Notes under the pieces: generated by a model | What the model saw: the letters and a program-made list of their open reading frames with translations, nothing else | Told to the model about the DNA's origin: nothing | The model's database searches: none | In this document: positions 50,686 through 59,410 of the stretch, in pieces | Layout: each line of letters begins with the position of its first letter | Position numbering within the stretch: the first letter of the stretch is position 1 | Program-made: the position numbers and the translations under genes | DNA from: Enterovibrio norvegicus_B | Lineage (GTDB): Bacteria; Pseudomonadota; Gammaproteobacteria; Enterobacterales; Vibrionaceae | DNA: 64,000 bases | Assembly: GCF_002876705.1 (NCBI RefSeq) | Contig: NZ_MDAG01000057.1 | Span: 248,001-312,000, forward strand | Direction: 5' to 3'

Positions 50686-51360
50686 ATGTACGACGTAATA
50701 AGCACCGTGGTCATGGCTGGATTGTTGGGTGCTCAATTAGTGCTGACACTTGTGTTGTTGAAAGGGGATATTTGCCCAGGACAACGTGGCCGTTTGCACA
50801 AAGCATTTTGGTTTCTGGTGGCGGGTTGGGCCATTGTGACGCCATTTTCTTCTTTCTCTGCATTGCCATTCATCGCGCTGGGTATTTTTTCGCTTAGATC
50901 TAAATCAGGGAAAACACGCCAATCAGGGCCAATTCCTGTGCTGCATTTAGCGAACGGCTTTGCTGTGCTTGCGGTATTGATGGCAGCGGTGGAGCAGGGG
51001 CTGACAACTGGCCTGTTGATGCTTTCTCAGGTACTGCTGGTGGGTGCGGTAACCGCGCACTACTTGTTGGTTAAAGCCCGCTCGCGTTTACAAGCATTTC
51101 ACCGAATCCTTCCTGTGGTCGGTATTTTTGCCGCCATGATGATGGCGTTGATGTTGGCGGTTTCAAGCGCCATGTTACCGGATCAAGAATCGGCGGCTTT
51201 GGTTTCTACCATACTGACCAGTCTTGGCCTTGTGTTGTTAGGCGTGTGTATTTGGGCGATGCATTTGATGCGTCAAACCCCCCCTCATGTTGCTCAACTT
51301 GGCGTTGCTTTTTGCGTGCTATTAAGTGCGTCAACCATCGCGATTGCACCGTTCATGTAA
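50686..51360 (+). CDS. Integral membrane protein of unknown function
   Basis: The 224-residue protein has about seven hydrophobic helices and almost no extramembrane domain. There is a short basic loop (RSKSGKTRQSG) after the second or third helix. I do not recognise the family. AGGT lies about nine bases before the ATG, and a strong terminator follows 32 bases after the stop, so it is monocistronic. Confidence 0.75.
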   Translation: MYDVISTVVMAGLLGAQLVLTLVLLKGDICPGQRGRLHKAFWFLVAGWAIVTPFSSFSALPFIALGIFSLRSKSGKTRQSGPIPVLHLANGFAVLAVLMAAVEQGLTTGLLMLSQVLLVGAVTAHYLLVKARSRLQAFHRILPVVGIFAAMMMALMLAVSSAMLPDQESAALVSTILTSLGLVLLGVCIWAMHLMRQTPPHVAQLGVAFCVLLSASTIAIAPFM

Positions 51361-51392
51361 TGGCCAAATAGCGCGATTGTAACAGGATTAAT

Positions 51393-51417
51393 AAAAGGCA
51401 CAGATAGTGCCTTTTTT
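51393..51417 (+). terminator. Rho-independent terminator after the membrane protein
   Basis: AAAAGGCAC / GTGCCTTTT with a five-base loop and a six-T run. Confidence 0.93.
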
Positions 51418-51476
51418 CATGCCCGCTGATCGCCCATATGACCCTGACGCTCTACACTTTAGGGCAGAACGTTGTT

Positions 51477-51504
51477 GCTAAATGTTAGAAGCTAAATGTT
51501 AGAA
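51477..51504. repeat. Two copies of a 14-bp direct repeat
   Basis: GCTAAATGTTAGAA occurs twice in tandem upstream of the DUF4250 gene. It may be a slippage product or a regulator site; nothing else supports either view. Confidence 0.6.
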
Positions 51505-51566
51505 ATACGCGACCAAGCGAACGCGAACCTTGTTCGGTTTTTTGCGAATTTGTCAGGAGAGAAAGT

Positions 51567-51761
51567 ATGGCAATCCATCATCTTGAAAAGCTCGAAGCAC
51601 CTATCGTATATGGCATTGTGAATGAGAAGCTGCGCTTGGAATGTGGCAGTTTAGATGCCCTGATAGTGAAGTACGATCTTGATGCAAATGAACTGCAGCA
51701 CCGTCTCGATGAAATGGGGTGTTACTACGACGCGGATGTGAACCAGCTACGTCAAAAGTAG
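51567..51761 (+). CDS. DUF4250 small protein
   Basis: The 64-residue protein fits DUF4250: IVYGIVNEKLRLECGSLDAL followed by YDLDANELQHRLDEMG and a closing YDADVNQLRQ. The family is small, soluble and helix-turn-helix-like, with no proven function. AGGAGAG lies about seven bases before the ATG. It ends 38 bases before the convergent metR stop. Confidence 0.82.
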   Translation: MAIHHLEKLEAPIVYGIVNEKLRLECGSLDALIVKYDLDANELQHRLDEMGCYYDADVNQLRQK

Positions 51762-51799
51762 CTGGGTTTGGTTGCGCATACTGCGCTCCGACGTGTGGC

Positions 51800-52711
51800 T
51801 TAGACCTTCTTAATGCCGATCAAATGGGTATGGCACTGCGTTCTTGCAGTCGCAAAAAATGCCGTTAAATAAGGACGAGATGCTTCTTGGCTTCTCACGG
51901 CCGCGTACAAACGACGCCACAATCCTTTCCCTAGCGGTCTATCAACCACCAATCCTTGACGAGAAAACTCGCTGATCGCCCAATTTGGTAGGGCTGCAAC
52001 CCCTAGTCCTGCTGTGACCATCTGAATAAGCATTAACGTATTGTCGGCAGATTTGAACTGAGCAGGCTCGATACCTGCAGGTTGTAAGAAGTGCTTAATT
52101 ACGTCCATACGTTGTCGTTGAACGGGGTAGGTGAGAAGCGTTTCGTTCGCCAAATCTTCTGGCGAGATGCTTTTCTTGTTCGCCAATGGGTGTGTGTCCG
52201 CCAGTACCAAGCGCATTTCGAAATCAAACAAGGCTTCGTAATGAATCTCACTGCGCTGAGCGATATCAGACGTGATGACCACATCCAGTTCACCCCCTGC
52301 AAGCGCGGGCAAGGGTTCGAAGCCGAAACCTGAAGAGAAATCTAACGTCACCAATGGCCAACTGACTTTGTACTCTTTCAACGCAGGCATGAGCCATTGA
52401 AAGCAAGAGTGGCATTCAATCGCCATGTGCAGTCGACCTTGGGCGTCTTCTTTCAGCGCAGCCAAATCTGTTTCTGCACGTGCCAGTCGAGGTAACACAT
52501 CATCAGCCAGTGCTAATAACACCTGTCCTTCCGCTGTAAAACGTACGGGACGTGTTTTTCTCAAGAACAAGGGGGATCCAATACGCACCTCTAAGTCTTT
52601 GAGTTGATGAGAGAGTGCGGATTGGGTCAAACACAACTGCGTTGCAGTGGAAGTGAGTGATCCTGTATCTCTTAACACTGACAAGGTGCGTAAATGTTTA
52701 ACTTCAATCAT
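51800..52711 (-). CDS. metR: MetR, LysR-family activator of methionine genes
   Basis: The 303-residue protein is a clear MetR. It starts MIEVKHLRTL and has QSALSHQLKDLE in the helix-turn-helix, AIECHSCFQWLMPAL in the effector domain, and ETLLTYPVQRQRMDV and GLWRRLYAAVR further on, all matching E. coli MetR. With homocysteine as co-effector it activates metE and related genes. In many enterics metR is divergent from metE, but here no metE lies upstream. Tandem MetJ-type boxes are present 73 bases upstream, so repression by S-adenosylmethionine through MetJ is predicted. Confidence 0.94.
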   Translation of the reverse strand: MIEVKHLRTLSVLRDTGSLTSTATQLCLTQSALSHQLKDLEVRIGSPLFLRKTRPVRFTAEGQVLLALADDVLPRLARAETDLAALKEDAQGRLHMAIECHSCFQWLMPALKEYKVSWPLVTLDFSSGFGFEPLPALAGGELDVVITSDIAQRSEIHYEALFDFEMRLVLADTHPLANKKSISPEDLANETLLTYPVQRQRMDVIKHFLQPAGIEPAQFKSADNTLMLIQMVTAGLGVAALPNWAISEFSRQGLVVDRPLGKGLWRRLYAAVRSQEASRPYLTAFFATARTQCHTHLIGIKKV

Positions 52712-52783
52712 GAAATTTTCTCAACATCCTTTTGAGTAACTTGAGTTCGCTTTAAGGACTTTAATCAATCGAGGTGGGCATGT

Positions 52784-52799
52784 AAACATCTGGACGGCT
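52784..52799 (-). promoter_or_regulatory. Tandem MetJ boxes upstream of metR
   Basis: AAACATCT (52784-52791) and GGACGGCT (52792-52799) are adjacent 8-mers, each matching the met box AGACGTCT at six of eight positions, in the phase used by MetJ dimers. They lie upstream of metR. The remainder of 52712-53088, 377 bases in all, holds the metR and GGDEF promoters but no gene. Confidence 0.65.
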
Positions 52800-53088
52800 A
52801 AAAAAAAGCGGATAATGCCCAAGACACACATTCTTGCGCACCTGTACATCGGGAACAAACGCGGTTAAAGCAGCAGAAATACTGCACGAAAACGTCGCAT
52901 AGCTGACAATAATCGGTCACTAAAAATACCGTAAGAGACATTATCCTTTGAGGGTGTTTTTGTTGCTACTACGTTACTTCTCACTAGTGTTCAATTAAAT
53001 GAATACAAGCAGTTAAAACACCTTTGGCTGGCGATTTTACGATTTATGCACAACAATTACTTAACACATTTTGCTGGTGGGGTAGGCA

Positions 53089-54693
53089 ATGGCAAAGAAG
53101 ATGATGGCATCAACGTTAATAACAGTCTTTATTGGGCTGTTTTTCTCGTTCCTTGCCGCCATGTCTTTGCAGCGTTCCGAACAACAAGCCGTCGAGCATG
53201 AAATACAAAAAGATGTTGAGAATGCAGCGCTGTCACTTGGCAGAGAACTAAACATCGGCATTGAATTGCTCTACGCACTTCGTAACCAAGTTGCATTGAG
53301 CGAAGAAATCAACGAAGACGCCTTCGTTGCATTTGCCGACAGTGTGATGGACCGACACCCCAATATCCGTTCGATGGAATGGGCTGAATATTTGGTTGAG
53401 AAAAATCGCGATCTTTATGAAGCAGAGGCAGCACTTGAGTTCGCTTTATTTGAGATTGTAGAGCTCAGCGCGAATGGTCAGTTGGTAAAGGCCGCCTCGC
53501 GCAGTCAGTATTTTCCCGTCAGATACGTCACTCCTTATGAAGAAAACCAAAATGTCATGGGGTTTGATTTAGCCTCACGCCCGTCAATGAAAGATGCGCT
53601 TGAAATGAGTTGGTATCGTGGCGTGCCCATTGCGACGCCTGCCATTCGATTAAAGCGAGAATTTGAAGATCACAGCGGCTTCTTGATGCTGCTGCCTGTC
53701 TTTATCGGTAACCCTGAGACACAAACAGACAGGGAAGCGGCGTTACGCGGATTCCTTGTTGCCCTGTTCGACGTGCAAGATATTTTTGATATCGCTATCA
53801 GTAATACCGTTAATGAGGACATTAATCTGGAACTCATCGACAAAGGTTTGAATGAACAAAGTGACGTGATTTTTGAGAGCGTCGTGGACTTGGCTGAACC
53901 GCCTGTGATGAAACTGGGTTATACATCCAAGCCGATCTACTTTGCAGGCCGAGAATGGGTGTTGCGCGGTACGCCAACCGTTGATTACGTAAAAGCGCGC
54001 ATGAGTATTTACCCTTACATGATATTCGTTGTCGGCATGATCATTTTCTCGTTGCTGGCGTACTTGCAGTATGTGTTACAACACCGAGCATTGAGCATAC
54101 AAAAGCGTGTGGATGCAAAGACGAGAGAATTAAGAGACGCGAATAAGAAACTCGAAAAAATGTCGAAATCTGATGGGCTGACAGGTCGATATAACCGCGA
54201 CTATTTCGATGAGTGTGTCGATGCGGAAGTGAAGCGTTCGCAACGCGATCGCATGGCAATGAGCATGCTCATTGTAGAGATCGATCATATGTCTGCGTAT
54301 AACGAGAAACATGGTCGTGTGGGCGGGGACAAAGTGATTCGCCTCGTGAGCCAAGCACTGGCAGACAAATTAAAACGTCCAGGTGACTTACTTGCACGCT
54401 ATGGGGGTGAGTCTTTTGCCATTCTTTTACCCAACACCAAAGATGGCGCACCGATCGCGCAGCTGTGTTTTGATGCACTGAAGGTATTAAAGTTGCCTTT
54501 CGACAAAGAAGCGGGGGATGACATTATTACCGTGTCTATCGGTGGCGTAACCGTGTTGAAGTCAGAAGAGATTGATCCTGCCAAATTCATGGCGTACGCA
54601 GAAATTGCGTTGAACAAAGCCATTGCTGAGGGGCGAGACCAAACGCATTGGATCTATTCCCCAGAAGACAATCAGCCTCACGTAGGAGGCTGA
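53089..54693 (+). CDS. CHASE-like sensor protein with degenerate GGDEF (GGESF)
   Basis: The 534-residue protein has a first membrane helix (about 8-27) and a periplasmic CHASE-like sensor (about 40-290; IRSMEWAEYLVEKNRDLYE and FPVRYVTPYEENQNVMGFDLAS are typical). A second helix (about 305-325), a short coiled coil and a GGDEF domain (about 355-525) follow. The signature is GGESF in LLARYGGESFAILLPN: the second acidic residue is Ser. The nucleotide loop is also unusual (VEIDHMSAYNEKHG). RxxD (RPGD) is retained. It may be a weak or inactive cyclase, or a c-di-GMP receptor through the I-site. A ribosome-like GGGGT lies just before the ATG. Confidence 0.88.
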   Translation: MAKKMMASTLITVFIGLFFSFLAAMSLQRSEQQAVEHEIQKDVENAALSLGRELNIGIELLYALRNQVALSEEINEDAFVAFADSVMDRHPNIRSMEWAEYLVEKNRDLYEAEAALEFALFEIVELSANGQLVKAASRSQYFPVRYVTPYEENQNVMGFDLASRPSMKDALEMSWYRGVPIATPAIRLKREFEDHSGFLMLLPVFIGNPETQTDREAALRGFLVALFDVQDIFDIAISNTVNEDINLELIDKGLNEQSDVIFESVVDLAEPPVMKLGYTSKPIYFAGREWVLRGTPTVDYVKARMSIYPYMIFVVGMIIFSLLAYLQYVLQHRALSIQKRVDAKTRELRDANKKLEKMSKSDGLTGRYNRDYFDECVDAEVKRSQRDRMAMSMLIVEIDHMSAYNEKHGRVGGDKVIRLVSQALADKLKRPGDLLARYGGESFAILLPNTKDGAPIAQLCFDALKVLKLPFDKEAGDDIITVSIGGVTVLKSEEIDPAKFMAYAEIALNKAIAEGRDQTHWIYSPEDNQPHVGG

Positions 54694-54696
54694 TTG
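54669..54696. terminator. 11-bp hairpin spanning the stop of the GGESF gene
   Basis: CAATCAGCCTC and GAGGCTGATTG pair perfectly around six bases, overlapping the stop codon at 54691-54693. The T-tail is weak, but the site lies between two convergent genes and probably ends both transcripts. Confidence 0.6.
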
Positions 54697-54743
54697 TTCG
54701 TTACTGACGCATCATTTGCATGTGCAAATGGACTAGCTGAAAA

Positions 54744-55187
54744 TCAGTTAGTGCCTTGAGTCAGCTGGAAACGTAGCGTGTGGTCGCTGTTTTTCAGTAC
54801 TAGGTGTTGTTTACCTAGTTCCACTGAGCTCCAGTTACCCAATACGTTCGACATAACACCTTCAAGAGCCATCGCAGGCTCAGGACACGCCATCATGGTT
54901 GTTGCCATTTTGTCGATTCGGAACTGGTGGCCTTTCAATTCAGCTTGGCCAAAGTAACGGTTACAACCGCCGTGACCGTTAGCAGCGAATGCTTCGCCAA
55001 TTTCTAGGTTTGGCGCTGCAAAGCCTTCTGGAAGATCCAGCGCTTTACCGTCAACACTTTCTAGCACCCAGTTATGGTTCTGCATGTTATCAACGGTAAC
55101 GTCCATTGATGATCCTTGGCCTGAGCTAGCAGCACAGCCAGCCAAAATTGCTGGCGCGAATAGCATTGCGATTGCGGTTTTTTTCAT
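54744..55187 (-). CDS. META-domain lipoprotein (HslJ-like)
   Basis: The 147-residue protein has a lipoprotein signal with lipobox LAGC (Cys at about residue 18) and a META domain (about 38-140): NHNWVLESVDGK, then GHGGCNRYFGQAEL and MATTMMACPEPAMALE. The conserved Cys-Asn-Arg and ACP/E motifs are those of HslJ, an envelope or heat-linked protein associated with novobiocin resistance in E. coli. The start at 55187 follows GGAG at seven bases. Envelope location and lipidation are well supported; the molecular role is not. Confidence 0.9.
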   Translation of the reverse strand: MKKTAIAMLFAPAILAGCAASSGQGSSMDVTVDNMQNHNWVLESVDGKALDLPEGFAAPNLEIGEAFAANGHGGCNRYFGQAELKGHQFRIDKMATTMMACPEPAMALEGVMSNVLGNWSSVELGKQHLVLKNSDHTLRFQLTQGTN

Positions 55188-55401
55188 TATCAACTCCAGA
55201 TAGAAAACTGAATCAGCTTCGATAGAGACAGTCTAGTCAAGGCTTGGTTCAACACCTGAGCGATCAACTGGACGTTTACTGACTTTCGCCATTATTCCGA
55301 TTATTGCGACGTAAGCAAGTCAGGAAAGTGTCAAAACCCTAATAATTATGTGAATACTGTCGATGTAATGAACAATTGGCGGATATTATTCGGACAGAAA
55401 C

Positions 55402-55426
55402 AAAAAAGCCCCCAAATTCAGGGGGC
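55402..55426 (-). terminator. Rho-independent terminator of the pst operon
   Basis: GCCCCC / GGGGGC around seven bases, with six T on the minus strand. It is about 170 bases beyond the pstB stop, past the 16-bp repeats. Confidence 0.88.
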
Positions 55427-55536
55427 AAGGGTTAATACCATCGCTTTGTTGTCGTTATAGTAAGAAGACGGTCAAATTGAGTGAAAAGTCACTGTCTTTA
55501 ACCTACCGGCGTCGCCATTACGCTGAGCTAGCGTTA

Positions 55537-55616
55537 GATAAAACTACCATTAGGCAAAGCCACCGTTAGCCAACATCACCGATAGCCAATATCACCGTTA
55601 GCCAAAGTCACCATTG
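55537..55616. repeat. Five imperfect 16-bp tandem repeats spanning the pstB stop
   Basis: Units begin at 55537, 55553, 55569, 55585 and 55601, each 16 bases with the pattern GCCAA(a/t)(g/a)(t/c)CACCG(t/a)TA. The unit at 55601 lies inside the pstB coding sequence (VNGDF) and the stop codon falls in the unit at 55585, so the array seems to have grown out of the end of the gene. A weaker unit may precede at 55521. Confidence 0.78.
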
Positions 55617-56353
55617 ACGTAACCCAGAGTTCGATGATCGGTTGGGTTCATGAAAATGTGTTCAGTGTCGTTGTGCTCAACCAGCTCACCCATGAGGAAG
55701 AAAGCTGTGCGGTCTGAAATGCGTCGTGCTTGTTGCATTGAGTGGGTCACGATGACGATGGTGAAGTCCTTTTTTAAGGTCTCCATTAAGTCTTCAATTT
55801 TCTTGGTCGCAATCGGGTCAAGTGCCGACGTTGGTTCATCCATCAAGATAACGTCAGGTTCCATGGCGATCGTACGTGCAATACACAGACGCTGTTGCTG
55901 ACCGCCAGACAGACCAAAGGCATTCGACTTCAATCGGTCTTTCACTTCATCCCATAGTGCCGAACTACGAAGGCTTTTCTCTACCACCTCATCGAGGTGC
56001 TTTCTGTCACTGATGCCTTGAGCACGTAAGCCATATGCCACGTTTTCATAAATGCTCATTGGGAAAGGGTTCGCCTTTTGAAACACCATACCGACTTTAA
56101 TGCGAAGGTTGGCAACGTCGATGTTGCCATACACGTCTTCAGCATCCATTTCGACTAGGCCATCAATTTTTACGCCTGCAATCAAATCGTTCATGCGGTT
56201 CAAGCAGCGCAGTAGGGTGGATTTACCACACCCTGATGGACCAATGAGCGCCGTTACTTTCTTGTGAGGAATCGGCAAGTTGATGTTTTTCAGTGCGTGG
56301 GTGTCGCCATCGTTGTAATACAGGTTCAGGTTTTCAATGTTGAATTTGTTCAT
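55598..56353 (-). CDS. pstB: PstB phosphate ABC transporter ATP-binding protein
   Basis: The 251-residue ATPase has Walker A GPSGCGKST (about 38-46), Q-loop VFQKANPFPMS, signature LSGGQQQRL, Walker B VILMDEPTSALDP and the switch His in IVTHSMQQA. The specific VNLRI..GMVFQ and NPFPMSIYENVAYG strings are typical of PstB. It powers phosphate import through PstCA. The ATG at 56353 (GAGG nine bases upstream) removes a 41-residue non-homologous extension. It is the last gene of the operon; its last codons form part of the 16-bp repeat array. Confidence 0.96.
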   Translation of the reverse strand: MNKFNIENLNLYYNDGDTHALKNINLPIPHKKVTALIGPSGCGKSTLLRCLNRMNDLIAGVKIDGLVEMDAEDVYGNIDVANLRIKVGMVFQKANPFPMSIYENVAYGLRAQGISDRKHLDEVVEKSLRSSALWDEVKDRLKSNAFGLSGGQQQRLCIARTIAMEPDVILMDEPTSALDPIATKKIEDLMETLKKDFTIVIVTHSMQQARRISDRTAFFLMGELVEHNDTEHIFMNPTDHRTLGYVNGDFG

Positions 56354-56370
56354 GTTCTTAATCCTCGGGC

Positions 56371-57249
56371 TCAGTAAGTGGCTTTGCTGAATCTGCTTGC
56401 AATCAGTTTTGTCAGCATATTGATGAGTAGCACGACAACAATCAGTACGGTGGCGGTGGCGTACGCCTGATGCCATTCGTGAACCGTGTAGAGCTCCTGA
56501 GTTAATTTATATAGATGGACAGTTAATGTTCTGCCTGAGTCGAGCAGGCTATCTGGAATGCGCGCGACCATACCAGCAGTGAGGAAAACCGGGGCGGATT
56601 CGCCAATCACACGACCAACGCTCAAGATGATGGACGTAACAATCCCTGGCATCGCACTTGGGAGAATTAGCTTCCAAATGGTGTAGATCTTTGAAGACCC
56701 CAAGGCATATGAGCCTTCTCGGTAGGTATTTGGAACCGCAATCAGCGCTTCCTCTGTGGTACGGATAATGACGGGAAGTATCAAAATACTCAGTGTTAAC
56801 GCGCCAGAGAGAATGGAGAAGCCTAACCCCAGTACTGCTACAAAGAAGGTCATACCGAACAAACCAAAGATAATGGACGGAATGCCCGCCAGTGATTCCG
56901 TGCAGAAGCGAATCACCTTTACCAGTTTGCTGCCGACCTTTGCGTATTCGGTCAAATAGATCGCCGTCATGATGCCAATGGGTGCCGCGATAGATATGGA
57001 CGCAAGTACCATGTAAATGGTTGATACGATCATCGGCCAAATGCCCGATTCTTCGCCAATGCGGGTGTAGTCACTGGTGATAAAAGACCAGTTCACATAC
57101 TGCAAACCATTACTCAAGATGTACCAAATAATCCAGAACAGGAAACCGACAGTCATCGCGGCAGCTGTCCATACAATGGCAAGTGCCACTTTGTCTTTTA
57201 GGTGGCGAATGCGCGCGTTTTGTTTGCTGACGTTTTGTAAAATAGACAT
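56371..57249 (-). CDS. pstA: PstA phosphate ABC transporter permease
   Basis: The 292-residue permease has about six helices and the binding-protein-dependent inner-membrane component motif in EEALIAVPNTYREGSYALGSS (EAA loop). FCTESLAGIPSIIFGLFGM is a typical PstA/C segment. It forms the channel with PstC. Start is ambiguous: ATG 57249 has GAGG eight bases upstream, while ATG 57255 overlaps the pstC stop by one base. Confidence 0.95.
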   Translation of the reverse strand: MSILQNVSKQNARIRHLKDKVALAIVWTAAAMTVGFLFWIIWYILSNGLQYVNWSFITSDYTRIGEESGIWPMIVSTIYMVLASISIAAPIGIMTAIYLTEYAKVGSKLVKVIRFCTESLAGIPSIIFGLFGMTFFVAVLGLGFSILSGALTLSILILPVIIRTTEEALIAVPNTYREGSYALGSSKIYTIWKLILPSAMPGIVTSIILSVGRVIGESAPVFLTAGMVARIPDSLLDSGRTLTVHLYKLTQELYTVHEWHQAYATATVLIVVVLLINMLTKLIASRFSKATY

Positions 57250-57254
57250 CGTCA

Positions 57255-58166
57255 TTACCTCGCTTTTTCGCGATTAAGATAAAGCAGTGAAGCATTCAAT
57301 ATCATGATGAAAACAAGCAGCACGATACCTGTGGCGTAGAGTGCACTGGCGTGAATCCCTGATGCATAAGACATTTCCAGAGCAATGTTTGCTGTAAGCG
57401 TGCGCGCTGAATCTAAAATGCCTTCTGGCATGGCGGGCGCGTTCCCCATCACCATGATGATCGCCATGGTTTCACCCAACGCACGTGCGATACCCAGAAT
57501 GACACCTGTCATGATCCCTGAGCGCGCTGCGGGTATGAGCAACTTAAATGTGGTGAACATGTGTGATGCACCCAGCGCGAGAGAACCTTCTTTGTAGGTT
57601 TTAGGCACAGCGCGAAGTGACGTTTCAGACACGGCAATGACCGTAGGGAGAATCATGATGGCAAGCACCACGATACCGGCTAACAAGGTGTTTCCCGCTG
57701 GTACGTTAAACACGTCCTGAATCAATGGCACGATGATCACGAGGCCAAAAAAGCCATAAACCACGGAAGGAATGCCTGCCAATAGTTCGACTGCAGGACG
57801 GATAATGTTTGCTAGCCACTTAGGGGCAATCTCTGCAATGAAGACGGCAGTTAAGACGGCAATCGGCACGCCCAGTGCGACAGCACCCAACGTGGATGCC
57901 AGAGATGCCACAATCATTGGCGAAATACCGTATAGGGCCGGGGGTAGCCATTCTGACCCTGTAACGATGCCTGTAATGCCTGCTTCTTGAATCGCAGGGA
58001 TGCCTTCAAGAAAAATAAAGTAGCCAATGGTGGCCAGTGAAAGCACGCCGATAACGGCTGCTGCTAGGAATAAAGAACGAAAGATGGCTTCTCGCCAATC
58101 TCGGCCTTTACGGCGACCGAGCTTGCTGGTGTATTGCTTAGGCGCTTGTTCGGCTGCGATGGTCAT
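57255..58166 (-). CDS. pstC: PstC phosphate ABC transporter permease
   Basis: The 303-residue permease starts MTIAAEQAPKQ with GGAG five bases upstream. It has a basic cytoplasmic N-terminus (KLGRRKGRDWREAIFR), six helices, PAVELLAGIPSVVYGFFGLV and the EAA loop SETSLRAVPKTYKEGSLALGAS. It is partner of PstA; the genes abut or overlap. It lies 83 bases after pstS. Confidence 0.95.
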   Translation of the reverse strand: MTIAAEQAPKQYTSKLGRRKGRDWREAIFRSLFLAAAVIGVLSLATIGYFIFLEGIPAIQEAGITGIVTGSEWLPPALYGISPMIVASLASTLGAVALGVPIAVLTAVFIAEIAPKWLANIIRPAVELLAGIPSVVYGFFGLVIIVPLIQDVFNVPAGNTLLAGIVVLAIMILPTVIAVSETSLRAVPKTYKEGSLALGASHMFTTFKLLIPAARSGIMTGVILGIARALGETMAIIMVMGNAPAMPEGILDSARTLTANIALEMSYASGIHASALYATGIVLLVFIMILNASLLYLNREKAR

Positions 58167-58249
58167 GGAAACTCCAGATGTCATGCACTGACAGTGTGGA
58201 TGTATAGTAAAGCGGCCTGACAAAATGTGTCAGGCCAAGGTATTTGGGT

Positions 58250-59071
58250 TTATTGTGCTGACACGTAGCCTTCGTTCATCACGATTTTTTGACCGTCTAC
58301 AGAGACAACCCAATCAAGGAACTTTTCAGCAGCTGGTGAAGGTTTGCCATCTTTACTAAGAACCAAGAATGGTCGTGCGACAGGGTAATCACCTGATGCA
58401 ACGCTTTGCTCGGTTGGGGTTACGCCATCGATTTTGATGGCCTTCAGCGATTCGTCGATGGACCCTAAAGAGATGTAGCCGATAGCAAATGGGTTGTTAG
58501 CTACGATGGTTTTGACCACACCGTTACCATTGCCAACTTGTGCGCGTTGGGAGATAGCAGACACTGTTATGCCGTTCACTTTGCGCTTTAGATTCATGAT
58601 GTCTTCGAATGCACCACGTGTGCCTGATGCAGTGTCACGCGTAACAACGACAACGGGTTTGTTTTCGCCACCCACTTCAGACCAATTCTTCACTTCGCCA
58701 CGGTAAATCTTGGCAATTTGTTCAATGGAAAGGTCGTTAAGCGCGTTACTGTTGTTGATGACAACGGCAATGCCGTCACGTGCAATCACAGTTTCTTTTA
58801 GCGAAGATTCTTTTTCTGAGTCTTTCAAATCACGTGAAGACATCCCGAACATGGACGTACCATTCTTCGCCGCTTTTACGCCAGCAGAAGACCCAGTGCC
58901 TTGTACTTCGATGAAGGTGCTGTTGTTTTGTGCTTGGTACGTTTCGGCCAAAATTTCCATTACTTCTGTCACAGACGTTGATCCTGAAACCGTGATGGTT
59001 TCCTGCGCTGAAGCGGAATTGGCAACCAATGCGCCTGCCATGCATAGAGCGGTGATAACGTTTGATTTCAT
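58250..59071 (-). CDS. pstS: PstS periplasmic phosphate-binding protein
   Basis: The 273-residue protein has a signal peptide (cleavage near NSASA-QE) and the PstS-like fold of the short type found in vibrios. Phosphate-contact segments are VSGSTSVTEVM (about residues 28-38), MSSRDL and VTRDTASGTRGAFED (about 143-157). It delivers phosphate to PstCA. AAGGATAG lies about eight bases before the ATG. It is the promoter-proximal gene of pstSCAB; no phoU follows in this window. Confidence 0.95.
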   Translation of the reverse strand: MKSNVITALCMAGALVANSASAQETITVSGSTSVTEVMEILAETYQAQNNSTFIEVQGTGSSAGVKAAKNGTSMFGMSSRDLKDSEKESSLKETVIARDGIAVVINNSNALNDLSIEQIAKIYRGEVKNWSEVGGENKPVVVVTRDTASGTRGAFEDIMNLKRKVNGITVSAISQRAQVGNGNGVVKTIVANNPFAIGYISLGSIDESLKAIKIDGVTPTEQSVASGDYPVARPFLVLSKDGKPSPAAEKFLDWVVSVDGQKIVMNEGYVSAQ

Positions 59072-59410
59072 GATAACTATCCTTAAAAAATGCCTTTCTA
59101 TGAAAGCGTTGTTTGACTCAACGAGGCAACTTTAGGAGAGTTTTGTGACATTCATGTTTCACTAATTTGAAGCATTAATGACGAGACAAAGAATCATATA
59201 AGTCTCTAATGTTTCAATAAAGAGTCATGTTATTTCATGATGAATGTGGCGAGTGTTCAGCGATTTGACTCGAGGTTTTCGTGTCATATGGCAGTGTGTG
59301 TGAGGTGCAAAAATGATGATGCTTTGTATTTGGTATCCCTGATGGGGACGCCTTGGTTAGCTTCATTATCTCATCAGATAGGGTGTCGTTGAGATCGGGT
59401 AGACGGTTGA
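59072..59410 (-). promoter_or_regulatory. Upstream region of pstSCAB (339 bp)
   Basis: The pst promoter should lie here and PhoB control is expected from the family. I find only a weak candidate: a GTGACAT unit near 59147 with a poorly matching second unit 11 bases on. I do not call a Pho box with confidence. Nothing else is visible in the stretch. Confidence 0.3.

Noticed and set aside
59140..59165. Pho box for pstSCAB
   Set aside because: Only the first 7-mer matches well and the second is poor. The expected site may lie elsewhere in the region.
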